DNA from: Wenzhouxiangella limi
GTDB taxonomy: Bacteria > Pseudomonadota > Gammaproteobacteria > Xanthomonadales > Wenzhouxiangellaceae
DNA: 64,000 nucleotides
Direction of reading: 5' to 3'
NCBI RefSeq assembly: GCF_010499265.1
Contig: NZ_JAAGSC010000037.1
Span: forward strand, 62,001-126,000
In this document: positions 24,653 through 33,240 of the stretch, piece by piece
Layout: the number at the start of each line of letters is the position of its first letter
Position numbering within the stretch: position 1 is the stretch's first letter
The notes under the pieces: generated by a model
Told to the model about the DNA's origin: nothing
The model's database searches: none
What the model saw: the letters and a program-made list of their open reading frames with translations, nothing else
Translations under genes and position numbers: made by a program

Positions 24653-25264
24653 ATGAAATCGCGTTTTTTGCAGTCTTTCACCCTTGTTGTTGCCCTGGGG
24701 CTGGTCAGCCCGCTGACTGCGGCTCCCCAGATCGGCGAACCGGCGCCGGAGTTCAGCGTCGTCGACACCCGGGGCCAGGTCCATTCGCTGGGCGATTTCG
24801 CCGGCCAGCTCGTGGTGCTGGAGTGGACCAACCATGACTGTCCGTTCGTGGTCAAGCACTACAGCGCCGGCAACATGCAGGACCAGCAGCGCCTTGCCCG
24901 CGAGGAGCACGATGCCGTGTGGCTGACGGTCATCTCCTCGCGCGCCGGGGAGCAGGGTCACGTCAGTCCGGAGCAGGCCGATGAATTGACCGCGCGCCGC
25001 GAAGCGAACCCCAGCGCGGTCTTACTGGACGAGTCCGGCGACATGGGCCGCGCCTACGACGCCCGGGTCACCCCGCACATGTACATCATCGACCCCGAAG
25101 GCATCCTGCGCTACATGGGCGGCATCGACTCCAATCCCAGCCGGCACTCGGCCGATATTCCCGAAGCCACGCAGTACGTGGTGACCGCACTCGAAGACCT
25201 GGCGGCTGGCCGCGAGGTCGCTCAGGCCGTCACCCGACCTTATGGCTGCACCATCAAGTACTGA
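24653..25264 (+). CDS. Exported thioredoxin/redoxin-family protein
   Basis: 203 aa from ATG 24653 with AAGGAG upstream. Signal peptide about 1-24 (SFTLVVALGLVSPLTAA). Redoxin fold: IGEPAPEFSVVDTRG, VVLEWTNHDCPFVVKHYS, TPHMYIIDPEGILRYMGGID. Only one Cys stands at the thioredoxin site (DCPFVVKH, no CxxC). A second Cys is in the C-terminal YGCTIKY, a pairing seen in this periplasmic AhpC/TSA-like group. It is probably a thiol peroxidase or thiol-transfer protein reduced by the upstream DsbD-type gene. Confidence 0.8.
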   Translation: MKSRFLQSFTLVVALGLVSPLTAAPQIGEPAPEFSVVDTRGQVHSLGDFAGQLVVLEWTNHDCPFVVKHYSAGNMQDQQRLAREEHDAVWLTVISSRAGEQGHVSPEQADELTARREANPSAVLLDESGDMGRAYDARVTPHMYIIDPEGILRYMGGIDSNPSRHSADIPEATQYVVTALEDLAAGREVAQAVTRPYGCTIKY

Positions 25265-25379
25265 ACGGTACGGCCTTCCGGCGCGGCGGCGAAAGTCACA
25301 CCGCCGCGTCTGCGCCCGGCCGCTCTGCCTGCCAAGGCAGGCGGGGCTGGCATGATCGCCTGACCGTTGGGGAGATCTC

Positions 25380-27224
25380 TTGCGCTTCAGGCAGCTACCG
25401 CTGATTTTCGCCATGGCGCTGCTGGGCTGGGCCCTGCTGGCGAGTCCCACGCTGACCGAAATCGCGGCCGGCATTGCCATCTTCCTGTTCGGGATGCTGA
25501 TTCTTGAGCAGGGTTTTCGAACCTTCACCGGGGGAGTGCTCGAAAATCTGCTCAAGCGCTCCACCGACCGACTCTGGAAAGGCCTGGCGTTCGGCGCACT
25601 GGCTACCACGGCGACCCAATCGAGCTCGCTGGTTTCTGTCATTACCATCAGCTTCCTGAGTGCCGGCCTGCTGGGTCTGGGGCAGGGGATCGGAGTGATC
25701 TTTGGCGCCAACCTGGGCACGACCTCGGGCGCCTGGCTGATGGCCGGCTTTGGCATCCGGGTCAATATCTCTGCCTACGCGATGCCACTGCTGATCTTCG
25801 GCGTGCTGCTGATCTTCAACCGCTCTCGATCGCTGAAGGGAGCCGGCTACGTGCTGGCCGGCATCGGCTTTCTCTTTCTCGGCATCCATTACATGAAAGA
25901 GGGCTTCGAGGCCTATCAGCAGGGTATCGATCTGGCCCGGTATGCCGTCGGCGGCGTGCCCGGGCTGTTTCTCTACATCCTGATCGGCATGGTCGCGACG
26001 GTGGTCATGCAGTCCAGCCACGCCACGCTGATTCTGACCATCACCGCACTGTCTGCCGGCCAGATCGGCTACGAGAACGCGCTTGCCCTTTCGATCGGAG
26101 CAAACGTCGGTACCACCATCACCGCGCTGATTGGTGCAGGGGGCGCCAACATCGCCGGAAGACGACTGGCGGCCGCGCATGTAATCTTCAATGTCACCAC
26201 CGGACTGATCGCGCTTGTCTTCATCCAGGCCTTTCTTGGCGCAGTAGATACGGTCAGTAGCTGGCTGGGGATCGCCTCCGATAATCACACGCTAAAACTT
26301 GCGCTGTTCCACAGCCTGTTCAACCTGACCGGCATCGTCATCATGGTGCCGTTCGTCAATCGGCTGGTTGAGCTCCTTGAAACAAAGATGCAACCTCGGC
26401 CCACTACTCTGGATGAGCCGAAATTCATCAGTGAGACCATGCTCGAAACCCCGGCCGCGGCGCTTGAGGCCACCCGGCGGGAGTTGCTGCGACTGTTCCG
26501 GCGGGCCTTCAGCCTGATTGCCAAGGTACTCAACTACGAAACCGGCCAGCTCAGGCAGCCAACCAGCAACGCCGAGCTGGCCATCGAGCCCAGACGCATT
26601 CGGGTTGTGGATGTGGACGATCGATACCGACAACAGATCAAGCCGCTGCACGGCCTGATCCTTGACTATCTCGCCCGACTGCCGGTCCAGGGGCACCGCG
26701 CTCGACAACTGGTCATGCTGCGGGTCGCCGCCCAGGACCTGATCGAAGCCGTCAAAGACGCCAAACACCTGCAAAAAAACATGATTCCATCGCTGACCGC
26801 GAACAACCGTGACCTGAAGGCTGAATACCTCGCCATTCGCTGCAACCTGGGCTACCTGCTGCACCAGCTCGATCGGATGGCCGCCCGCGCCGAAGCCGGC
26901 GACGAGGACCTGGACCTGGAACTGGAACTGGCCGATCTGGACTCGGAGATCGAGGCCGGCGACATCGTCCACAACGGCCGCCTGGACGACCTCATCCGAC
27001 AGGGCAGAATCAGCGCCGAGCAGGCCACTTCGCTGATGAACGACACCGCCTACGGCTATCGGATCGCCAAGAATCTGCTGGCCATGGCGCGTGCAACCTT
27101 TCTGCCGTTTGAACAAATCGATGCCGAGCTTCGTCAGGCTCTGGAACTTCGCCCCGACGAAGTCCGCGACATCCTCAATGAAATAAACGGTGCGAGCGGC
27201 CGCCAGACCGGAGATTCCCCATGA
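25380..27224 (+). CDS. Na+/phosphate cotransporter family protein (NptA/PNaS type) with PhoU-like tail
   Basis: 614 aa from a TTG at 25380 placed by GGGGAG five bases upstream; an ATG 33 bases later is the main alternative. The membrane part (residues about 1-330) carries the two inverted PNaS repeats: TATQSSSLVSVITISFLSAG with GANLGTTSGAWL, and VVMQSSHATLILTITALSAG with GANVGTTITALIG. The QSS motifs bind sodium and phosphate. Residues about 350-600 are helical, PhoU-like (ETPAAALEATRRELLRLFRRA), and cytoplasmic. It imports or exports phosphate. The next small gene starts on its stop (ATGA). Confidence 0.85.
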   Translation: MRFRQLPLIFAMALLGWALLASPTLTEIAAGIAIFLFGMLILEQGFRTFTGGVLENLLKRSTDRLWKGLAFGALATTATQSSSLVSVITISFLSAGLLGLGQGIGVIFGANLGTTSGAWLMAGFGIRVNISAYAMPLLIFGVLLIFNRSRSLKGAGYVLAGIGFLFLGIHYMKEGFEAYQQGIDLARYAVGGVPGLFLYILIGMVATVVMQSSHATLILTITALSAGQIGYENALALSIGANVGTTITALIGAGGANIAGRRLAAAHVIFNVTTGLIALVFIQAFLGAVDTVSSWLGIASDNHTLKLALFHSLFNLTGIVIMVPFVNRLVELLETKMQPRPTTLDEPKFISETMLETPAAALEATRRELLRLFRRAFSLIAKVLNYETGQLRQPTSNAELAIEPRRIRVVDVDDRYRQQIKPLHGLILDYLARLPVQGHRARQLVMLRVAAQDLIEAVKDAKHLQKNMIPSLTANNRDLKAEYLAIRCNLGYLLHQLDRMAARAEAGDEDLDLELELADLDSEIEAGDIVHNGRLDDLIRQGRISAEQATSLMNDTAYGYRIAKNLLAMARATFLPFEQIDAELRQALELRPDEVRDILNEINGASGRQTGDSP

Positions 27225-27502
27225 GCCAATCCGTGATCGAGAAGTTCCGAAAGTTCCTTTCCAGGGAAGAGCGCGAACGCATCCTCAAGCGCGAGAAGCT
27301 CCACAAAATACTGAAAAAGATGCGCAAAAAGCAAAAGGAGCTGGAAGAGGAACTGGCCGAATGCCACGACGTCGAGACTGCCAGCAAGCTGCGCAAGAAG
27401 ATCCGAATCCTTCAGGAGCAGCGCCGGAAGGGCACTGAAATGCTCGCCGAACTCCGCCGCCTCGCCAGACAGGCAGAGGGTGGTTCTCACCAGTCCCGAT
27501 AG
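27221..27502 (+). CDS. Short coiled-coil protein coupled to the phosphate transporter
   Basis: 93 aa, start overlapping the transporter stop as ATGA, so probably translated by coupling. Nearly the whole chain is charged and heptad-like (REERERILKREKLHKILKKMRKKQKELEEELAECHD ... KLRKKIRILQEQRRKG); no membrane segment. No family recognised. It may be an accessory or regulator of the transporter's cytoplasmic tail. Its end overlaps the convergent CYTH gene by 16 bases. Confidence 0.65.
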   Translation: MSQSVIEKFRKFLSREERERILKREKLHKILKKMRKKQKELEEELAECHDVETASKLRKKIRILQEQRRKGTEMLAELRRLARQAEGGSHQSR

Positions 27503-27954
27503 GGCTTTCGAATCAGGCTGCTGTTGTAGTAGCGAGCATCTCCGGTGACTTCCTGTCCCAGCCAGCCCGGACGCTCGAACGGCTCATCCTCGAACTCAAG
27601 TTCCAGTTCGGCGATCATCAAGCCCTGGTTGTCGCCCCCGAACTCGTCGACCTCAAAGGTCTTGCCGGCGAAATCGACCCGATGACGAACCTTTTCGATC
27701 CGCCCGGGCTCGCACAGTGACAGCAACTCCAGCGCTTCGGTGACAGGCAGCTGATGCTCCCACTCGTAGCGGGTCAGACCGGACGTGCTTGTGCCCCCCT
27801 TGATCGTCAGAAATCCCTGATCTCCGGTCAGCCGGACGCGAACGCACCGCTCAGGGGCTGAACAGAGGTAGCCCTGCTGGATACGGGTGCTGTTGACCAC
27901 GTCCGGCCGAAAATCGCCGCGCACCAGAAATTTTCGCTCGATTTCCAGCGCCAT
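27487..27954 (-). CDS. CYTH domain protein (triphosphatase/adenylate cyclase superfamily)
   Basis: 155 aa. Opens with the CYTH signature EIERKFLV (ExExK, residues 4-8), then CVRVRLTGDQGFLTIKGG (RxR, K), YEWEHQLP, and the acidic strands FEVDEFGG and IAELELEFEDE. CYTH enzymes hydrolyse inorganic triphosphate or cyclise ATP; small stand-alone bacterial ones are usually inorganic triphosphatases. Follows the S9 peptidase gene by 37 bases on the same strand. Confidence 0.9.
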   Translation of the reverse strand: MALEIERKFLVRGDFRPDVVNSTRIQQGYLCSAPERCVRVRLTGDQGFLTIKGGTSTSGLTRYEWEHQLPVTEALELLSLCEPGRIEKVRHRVDFAGKTFEVDEFGGDNQGLMIAELELEFEDEPFERPGWLGQEVTGDARYYNSSLIRKPYRDW

Positions 27955-27991
27955 CGTCGATACCGGAAACGACTACCGAACCACGATCAGA

Positions 27992-30013
27992 TCAGCGCGG
28001 ACCCGGCTCGGCAAACTGCTCCATCCAGCGCTGGACCTCGTTGTACCAGTACACGGAATTGTTGGGCTTGAGAATCCAGTGGTTTTCGTCCGGGTAGTAA
28101 ATCAGGCGCGACTCGATGCCCTTGCTCTGCAGGGTCCGGAACAGCTCGAAGGCCTGGCCCACCGGCACCCGCAGATCGTTCTGGCCGTGAATGATCAGCG
28201 CCGGCGTGTCGAAGTCTTCGGCAAAATAATGCGGCGAGATATCGCGGTAGATCTGCGGTTCGTCCCAGAAATCACCGAAGCGGGCGGAGTGCACGGCAAA
28301 GTCCGCGGCCATTTGCGAGTACATGTTGTAGACCGGCGCGTGAATCAACAAGGCGTTGAAGGGATGTTCCTTGCCCAGCAGGATCGACGCCAGGTAACCG
28401 CCGTAGCTGCCGCCGCCGGCGACCATGCGTTCGTCATCGATCCAGTCCTTGTCGGCAAACCATTCGGCCGCCGCGACGGTGTCGTTGTAGGGCGCGGTGA
28501 TCCAGTCGGGGTTGATGTAGTCGGCAAAATCCTGGCCCCAGCCGGGCGAACCGTGGAAGTTGTGCCAGGCGGTCACGTAGCCCCAGGACGCGAAGGTCTG
28601 GGCGTTCCAGCGGAAGTGGAAACCATCGGTGATCGGACTGTGCGGGCCGCCGTGGATGAGCAGGAACAGCGGGTATTCGCCGTCGGGGTCGAAGCCGGGC
28701 GGATAGTGCACCCACATCTGGATGTCGGCGCCGTTGTGGCCGGTATAGGTCACCGATTCGTAGGTGCCCAGATCTACGTTGGCGAGGACTTCGTCGTTGA
28801 AGGTATCGAGCCGCAGCGCCGCGCCGTTGTCGGCGTTGATGCGAACCACCCGCGGCGGATAGAGAAAGCTCTGGTTGCTGCCGACCAAGGTGCCGTCTTC
28901 GGCGATGCTCAGGCCGCCGAAGTCGGTCTGATCGGTGATGGCGCGCACCCGGCCTTCTTCCAGGGCAATGTGGAACACGCGGGTGGTGCCGTTGTCGGCC
29001 GCGGTGCCGAAAAAGCCGGTGCTGTCGGCCGCCCAGACCAGCCCGCCGGGTGAGCGATCCCAGTCGGCGGTCACGTTGCGGCGCTCGTCGCTGTCAAGAT
29101 CCAGCACCATGATGTTGACGGTGTCGGCGTAGAAGCCGGGGATGGCCTGGCTGCCCCAGGCCAGCATCTGACCATCGGGGCTAAACATCGGGTTACCGTC
29201 GCCGGCCGGGTTATCCGGGGTCAGATTGCGCGCGTCGCCCTGGCCGATCCTGGCCAGGAACAGGTCGATTTCCGGATGGACGCTTTGCTCGCTGCTGTTG
29301 GAGGTAAAGGCGATATGCGTCTCGTCGGGATGGATGTCGTAGCTGCCGGTGCCCTGGGATGAGCGCGGCAGTTCGCGGCCCAGCGGCTGGGTGATCGCTT
29401 CGACATCGCCGCCGGCGGCAGGTATGCGGAACACGTGCGCCTGACGGTCCTCCTCGATCCAGTGATCCCACTGCGAATAGGGCAGCGCGTTCCACTGGTG
29501 GGCCGAGACCTTCGACTCTTCGTCGGCCTTGCGCTGCTCGGCCATCTCTTGCCAGGTCTTGTCTGGCCAGACCCGGCTGATGAAGTAGATGTGTTCGCCC
29601 ACCCACTTGAGCGCAGACACGCCGGTCGGGACTTCGCTCAGGCGGGTGGCCTCGCCCGGGCCGTCCATGGGCAGCAGGTAGATCTGGGCGGCTTCGTCCT
29701 CGTCGCGCCGGGCGGTAAAGGCCAGGGTCTTGCCGTCGGGAGCAAAAACCGGGTTACCGGCCGATGCACCAGACTGGGTCAGCGGGCGCTGGACTTCGCC
29801 TTCGGTCGACAACAGCCACAGCCGCGTCTCGGACTCGTCGGTCTCAGTGTCGTAGCTGGTCACCGGGACCACGACGTCGCCGCCAGCGGGGGAGACCACC
29901 GGCGAGCCGACCCGATCCATTTCCCAGAGAACGTCGACCGACAGCGGTCGGGTGTCTTGCGCTGAGGCCAGCATGGGCACCAGCAAGAGAATCCAGAACA
30001 TTTGCTTGAGCAT
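27992..30013 (-). CDS. S9 family prolyl oligopeptidase-like peptidase
   Basis: 673 aa. Signal peptide about 1-18 (MLKQMFWILLLVPMLASA) with GGAA upstream of the ATG. An N-terminal beta-propeller of WD40/TolB-like blades (FAPDGKTLAFTARRDED, FSPDGQMLAWGSQ) precedes a hydrolase domain with LIHGGPHSP, nucleophile S536 in GGGSYGGYLAS, and His in PDENHWIL; the Asp is in HGQNDLRVPVG. This resembles dipeptidyl or acylaminoacyl peptidases and is probably periplasmic. It follows the DUF3299 gene by 40 bases, so it may be read with the zinc-type operon, though a role in metal uptake is not known. Confidence 0.9.
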   Translation of the reverse strand: MLKQMFWILLLVPMLASAQDTRPLSVDVLWEMDRVGSPVVSPAGGDVVVPVTSYDTETDESETRLWLLSTEGEVQRPLTQSGASAGNPVFAPDGKTLAFTARRDEDEAAQIYLLPMDGPGEATRLSEVPTGVSALKWVGEHIYFISRVWPDKTWQEMAEQRKADEESKVSAHQWNALPYSQWDHWIEEDRQAHVFRIPAAGGDVEAITQPLGRELPRSSQGTGSYDIHPDETHIAFTSNSSEQSVHPEIDLFLARIGQGDARNLTPDNPAGDGNPMFSPDGQMLAWGSQAIPGFYADTVNIMVLDLDSDERRNVTADWDRSPGGLVWAADSTGFFGTAADNGTTRVFHIALEEGRVRAITDQTDFGGLSIAEDGTLVGSNQSFLYPPRVVRINADNGAALRLDTFNDEVLANVDLGTYESVTYTGHNGADIQMWVHYPPGFDPDGEYPLFLLIHGGPHSPITDGFHFRWNAQTFASWGYVTAWHNFHGSPGWGQDFADYINPDWITAPYNDTVAAAEWFADKDWIDDERMVAGGGSYGGYLASILLGKEHPFNALLIHAPVYNMYSQMAADFAVHSARFGDFWDEPQIYRDISPHYFAEDFDTPALIIHGQNDLRVPVGQAFELFRTLQSKGIESRLIYYPDENHWILKPNNSVYWYNEVQRWMEQFAEPGPR

Positions 30014-30053
30014 ACGATTGTTCCTTTTTTATTCGATTTTGTTGTTTTGGCGA

Positions 30054-30536
30054 TTAGTACAGTTCGAGTTTGGTCACGTCCATGGTGTAGGCCGAGGCCG
30101 CGGTATCGTTGGAGATGTCTTCGATGTTGAGCGTGCCCTCCATCCAGAACGCGTCCCAGATGTTGACCATGGGGATGGGCTCTTCCAGCCGGCCGTAGAT
30201 GATCTGGTTGGCCGGCGGCGGCGGCACGTGGATGCAGGCGCCGAAGTACGGGACCAGGAAAAACTCCTTGAGGTTCCCCTCGCCGTCGGTTTCGATCGGC
30301 ACCACGAAACCAGGGATGCGCGCCTCGAGGCCATCGAGTTCGGGCATGGTGCGGAAGGACTGGAACGGCTCGGGCGAGCCGAAACCGGAATGATCGACCT
30401 GCTCGGATTCCTCAAGCCAGGAATTGAACTCCTCTTCCGGCATCAGCTCCAGCCACTCGAGTTCGCGCACTTCGGCCTGCACCAGCAGCGGGGCCACGAC
30501 GGCCGCGGCCAGGACGACCAGGTTTTTGAAATTCAT
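30054..30536 (-). CDS. DUF3299 domain periplasmic protein (ZrgE-like)
   Basis: 160 aa from ATG 30536, seven bases after AAGGAG; an adjacent ATG at 30539 is less well spaced. Signal peptide about 1-19 (FKNLVVLAAAVVAPLLVQA). DUF3299 core: GLEARIPGFVVPIETD, FFLVPYFGACIHVPPPPANQIIYG, with a Cys/His pair. Recalled knowledge: DUF3299 proteins are encoded in zinc-regulated operons with DUF2796 proteins and an ABC transporter (ZrgA-E in Vibrio). The same set is present here, so it likely belongs to the metal uptake system in the periplasm. Not verified by search. Confidence 0.8.
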   Translation of the reverse strand: MNFKNLVVLAAAVVAPLLVQAEVRELEWLELMPEEEFNSWLEESEQVDHSGFGSPEPFQSFRTMPELDGLEARIPGFVVPIETDGEGNLKEFFLVPYFGACIHVPPPPANQIIYGRLEEPIPMVNIWDAFWMEGTLNIEDISNDTAASAYTMDVTKLELY

Positions 30537-30604
30537 CATTTCGCTCCTTGAGCTTCCTGATTGTATGGGCACGATTCTACAGACAAGCGATTCAGGTCAC
30601 GCGT

Positions 30605-31870
30605 TCAAGTCCTGACCTGCATGCCGTCGGCCAGCGTTCGCTGGTAGGCCATCAGGGCCGGCACCAGCGCCACCAGCAGACCGGCCAGGAAAATCAGCCC
30701 GAGGACGCCAAGCTGCCACGGCGCCGGCCAGCTCAGACCGACGTGCAGGCCGAAATTGGCCAACAGCCAGGGTGCGGCTGCGAGTTGGACCAGGATCGCC
30801 AGCAAAACGCCCAGAACGATACCCGCGGCGGCGATCAGACCGGCCTCGAACACCAGCAGGCCGGCGATCTGCCAGGGTCGGGCGCCATTGGCGCGCAGAA
30901 TCGCCATTTCCCGCCGGCGCTCGCCCAGGGTGGCCAACAGAACGGTCAGCATGCCGAGCAGTCCAGCCAGGACGACCAGCCCGGCGACAACGCGCAGCAC
31001 CTGTTCGGCCAGACCGGTAATCCGCCACAGCTGCTGCAGGGTGATGCCGGGCATGATGGCGCTCAAGGCCTCCTCGCGGTATTCGTTGATCCGACGCTGC
31101 AGGCCGAAAACGGCAGCCCGCGTCGTCAGGCCCAGCATGATCGCGGTCACCGAAGTGGGGGTCAGCGCTTCGGCCTCGGCCCGGGCCCGATCGGGGTCGA
31201 TCGCCGAACCCGGCATCTGTACGCCGCGCTCCCAGCCGATGTGGATGGCGCGGTGGGCCGCCAGGCTGACGTAGAGCTGCTGATCGACCGGCGTTCCGGT
31301 CGGTGCGAGAATGCCAGTGATGGTGAATGGATGGTCGTCGTGTCCCTGCAGCGAAACGTTGCCGGTACCGTGGGCCAGGACGATCCGGTCGCCAACTTCA
31401 TATCCAAGCTGACGCGCGACCTGGGCGCCGACGACAACATCGAACAGGTCGTCGAAGACCTGACCGCTGGCCAATGCCAGCGCCTCCCCGTCGCCAAAGC
31501 GATAGTGCCGGAAAAACGCCGTGCTGGTACCCAGCACGCGGAAACTCCGATGAGAATCGCCCAGCGCCATGGGGATCGCCCATTCCACCTCCGGCAGATC
31601 CTCGAGTTCGGTGTAGGTTTGCCAGGAAATGTCGTTGGTTGCATCGCCGATGCCGAACACCGAGTAAAGCAACAGCTGGACCGGTGCCGTGCGCCCGCCC
31701 ACGATCAGGTCCACGCCCGACACGGAGCGGTAAAAACCCTGACGAACCTCGCTTCGAAGCTGCTCGACCAGCACGAGCAGACCGATCGACAGCGCGATAG
31801 TGCACACGGTCAAAATGACGGCAAAGCGGCGATTGACCAGCGATCGCCAGGCCAGACCCAGCAGGTTCAT
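30605..31870 (-). CDS. ABC transporter permease, FtsX/MacB-like
   Basis: 421 aa with an N-terminal helix (FAVILTVCTIALSIGLLVLVEQL), a large periplasmic MacB-PCD-like domain (residues about 50-270) and three C-terminal helices (AGLVVLAGLLGMLTVLL, AGLIAAAGIVLGVLLAILVQL, LGVLGLIFLAGLLVALVPALMAYQ), the usual FtsX topology. The start overlaps the ATPase stop (ATGA). FtsX-type permeases mostly transmit force to periplasmic partners and do not carry bulk solute. It may move zinc or handle the periplasmic DUF2796 protein. Confidence 0.85.
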   Translation of the reverse strand: MNLLGLAWRSLVNRRFAVILTVCTIALSIGLLVLVEQLRSEVRQGFYRSVSGVDLIVGGRTAPVQLLLYSVFGIGDATNDISWQTYTELEDLPEVEWAIPMALGDSHRSFRVLGTSTAFFRHYRFGDGEALALASGQVFDDLFDVVVGAQVARQLGYEVGDRIVLAHGTGNVSLQGHDDHPFTITGILAPTGTPVDQQLYVSLAAHRAIHIGWERGVQMPGSAIDPDRARAEAEALTPTSVTAIMLGLTTRAAVFGLQRRINEYREEALSAIMPGITLQQLWRITGLAEQVLRVVAGLVVLAGLLGMLTVLLATLGERRREMAILRANGARPWQIAGLLVFEAGLIAAAGIVLGVLLAILVQLAAAPWLLANFGLHVGLSWPAPWQLGVLGLIFLAGLLVALVPALMAYQRTLADGMQVRT

Positions 31871-32556
31871 GCCGCCACCCCCGCCTGGTTGAGTTCAGTC
31901 AGATCCACGGCACGATCAAAGCGTCCGGCAAGCTCTCGGTCATGGCTCACGAACAGCAAGGTGCTGCCGGCCGCCTCGACCTGGCCAAACAACAGATCCA
32001 GGAAATCCTGTCGTCGGTCATGGTCGAGCGCCGAGGTCGGCTCATCAGCCAGGATCAGCGCCGGGCGACCAATCAGCGCCCGGGCGGCGGCGACCCGCTG
32101 CTGTTGGCCGACGCTGAGGCGATCAGCGCGTCGGCCCCACAGGACAGGGTCCAGGCCCATGGCCCCCAGCAGGTTCTGCGCTGCCGCCCCCACATCACCG
32201 GCGCGGGCAGCGCGAGCCCGCGAAAAGCGGCACGGCAGCATGACGTTAGCCTTCAGGTCCAACCACGGCAGCAGATTGAACTGCTGGAAGATCACGCCCA
32301 GATGTTCTGCCCGGATGCGATCGCGCCGGGCCCCGCCCAGCGCCGTCAGGTCCTGTGCCTGAAACAAGATCCGCCCGGCCTGTGGACGGACCAGACCGCC
32401 GATCAACGCCAGCAGGGTCGATTTCCCCGACCCACTGGGTCCGAACATGAATACTTTTTCGCCCGCAGTCAGCGCCAGGGAGTCCATCGCCAGCACCGGT
32501 CGGGTGTCCCCCGGCCAGCTAAAACGCAGATCTTCGATGTTTAGCAGCATGCTCAT
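31867..32556 (-). CDS. ABC transporter ATP-binding protein (LolD-like)
   Basis: 229 aa. Walker A is GPSGSGKSTLLAL, Q-loop is VIFQQFNLLPWLD, signature is LSVGQQQRVAAARAL, Walker B is ALILADEPTSALD, and the switch His is in FVSHDREL. Belongs to the LolD/MacB ATPase class that pairs with FtsX-like permeases. It lies between the DUF2796 gene (19 bases) and the permease (overlapping). Confidence 0.9.
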   Translation of the reverse strand: MSMLLNIEDLRFSWPGDTRPVLAMDSLALTAGEKVFMFGPSGSGKSTLLALIGGLVRPQAGRILFQAQDLTALGGARRDRIRAEHLGVIFQQFNLLPWLDLKANVMLPCRFSRARAARAGDVGAAAQNLLGAMGLDPVLWGRRADRLSVGQQQRVAAARALIGRPALILADEPTSALDHDRRQDFLDLLFGQVEAAGSTLLFVSHDRELAGRFDRAVDLTELNQAGVAA

Positions 32557-32575
32557 CGGGGCGCCGAGACTACCA

Positions 32576-33163
32576 CTAATCCAGCCCGATGCGCTCGTTG
32601 CCGGCCGTTAGACGAGCCTGCGTGGCCACGGCGTCGGTCAGCACATTGATGACCATTTCCTCGTTGCCGGGAAAGTTCTCGAACAGCCGCAGATCGATCC
32701 AGCCCAGGCGATCGGGTGTTGCACATTCCATCGTCACCACCAGATGAAATTCGGCGTGCTCAGTTCCGCCGTCATGATGATGGTCGTGACCTTGATCGTG
32801 GTCATGCTCATGGGAATCGGCTTGATTGGCGTCGTCTTCGCCAAAACCGTGGCTGTGCGCACTGATGCTGGCGATTTCACAGCCACCCCGGGAATCAGCA
32901 GCCAGCCAGTCGGCGCTGCGAAGGAATCTCTCAGTTGAATCCAGGGCAGCGGTCTGCTCATCGTTGTTCGGGGCGTGCTCAAAGCCGACAAGGTTGATGC
33001 CGGGAATTTCCAGCTCCAGGCGCAAATCGCCTTGATCAAGAGACAGGTTGCCGGTCGCTGTCCCGTGGCTGTGAGCGTCGTGCTGCCGGTCCAGCTGTGC
33101 GATCACCGCACCGCTCAACAGGACCGTGGGAATAGCCAGGGCCAGCATTTGTCGCTTGATCAT
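32576..33163 (-). CDS. DUF2796 periplasmic histidine-rich protein (ZrgA-like)
   Basis: 195 aa from ATG 33163, with GGAG nine bases upstream; an in-frame start seven codons earlier is less likely. Signal peptide about 1-21 (MLALAIPTVLLSGAVIAQ). The His/Asp-rich stretch from about residue 90 (SHGFGEDDANQADSHEHDHD, then GHDHHHDGG) fits metal binding. The body has LRLELEIPGINLVGFEHAP and EFHLVVTMECATPDR, typical of DUF2796/ZrgA zinc-binding proteins. It heads the operon ATPase-permease-DUF3299 and starts 31 bases from a Zur-like palindrome. Confidence 0.85.
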   Translation of the reverse strand: MIKRQMLALAIPTVLLSGAVIAQLDRQHDAHSHGTATGNLSLDQGDLRLELEIPGINLVGFEHAPNNDEQTAALDSTERFLRSADWLAADSRGGCEIASISAHSHGFGEDDANQADSHEHDHDQGHDHHHDGGTEHAEFHLVVTMECATPDRLGWIDLRLFENFPGNEEMVINVLTDAVATQARLTAGNERIGLD

Positions 33164-33193
33164 GTTCGAAACTCCAATTTGCATCAGGGGAGG

Positions 33194-33215
33194 TGTTACC
33201 TTGTAACAAGGTTAC
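33194..33215. promoter_or_regulatory. Zur-like palindrome between the DUF2796 operon and the MerC-like gene
   Basis: TGTTACCTTGTAACA (33194-33208) is a perfect 6-3-6 dyad with the layout of the Zur core TGTTAT-N3-ATAACA, changed to C/G at the inner positions. It overlaps two further dyads, ACCTTGTAACAAGGT (33198-33212) and GTAACAAGGTTAC (33203-33215). It is about 30 bases from both divergent start codons. Assignment to Zur is by context (zinc-type operon); a MerR-type regulator is an alternative. Confidence 0.5.
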
Positions 33216-33240
33216 CGTAAAAACAAAGTTCCGGGGTTTC

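Noticed and set aside
30548-32362. Long plus-strand open frame opposite the ABC transporter genes
   Set aside because: Composition is a mirror of the ATPase and permease; no domain.
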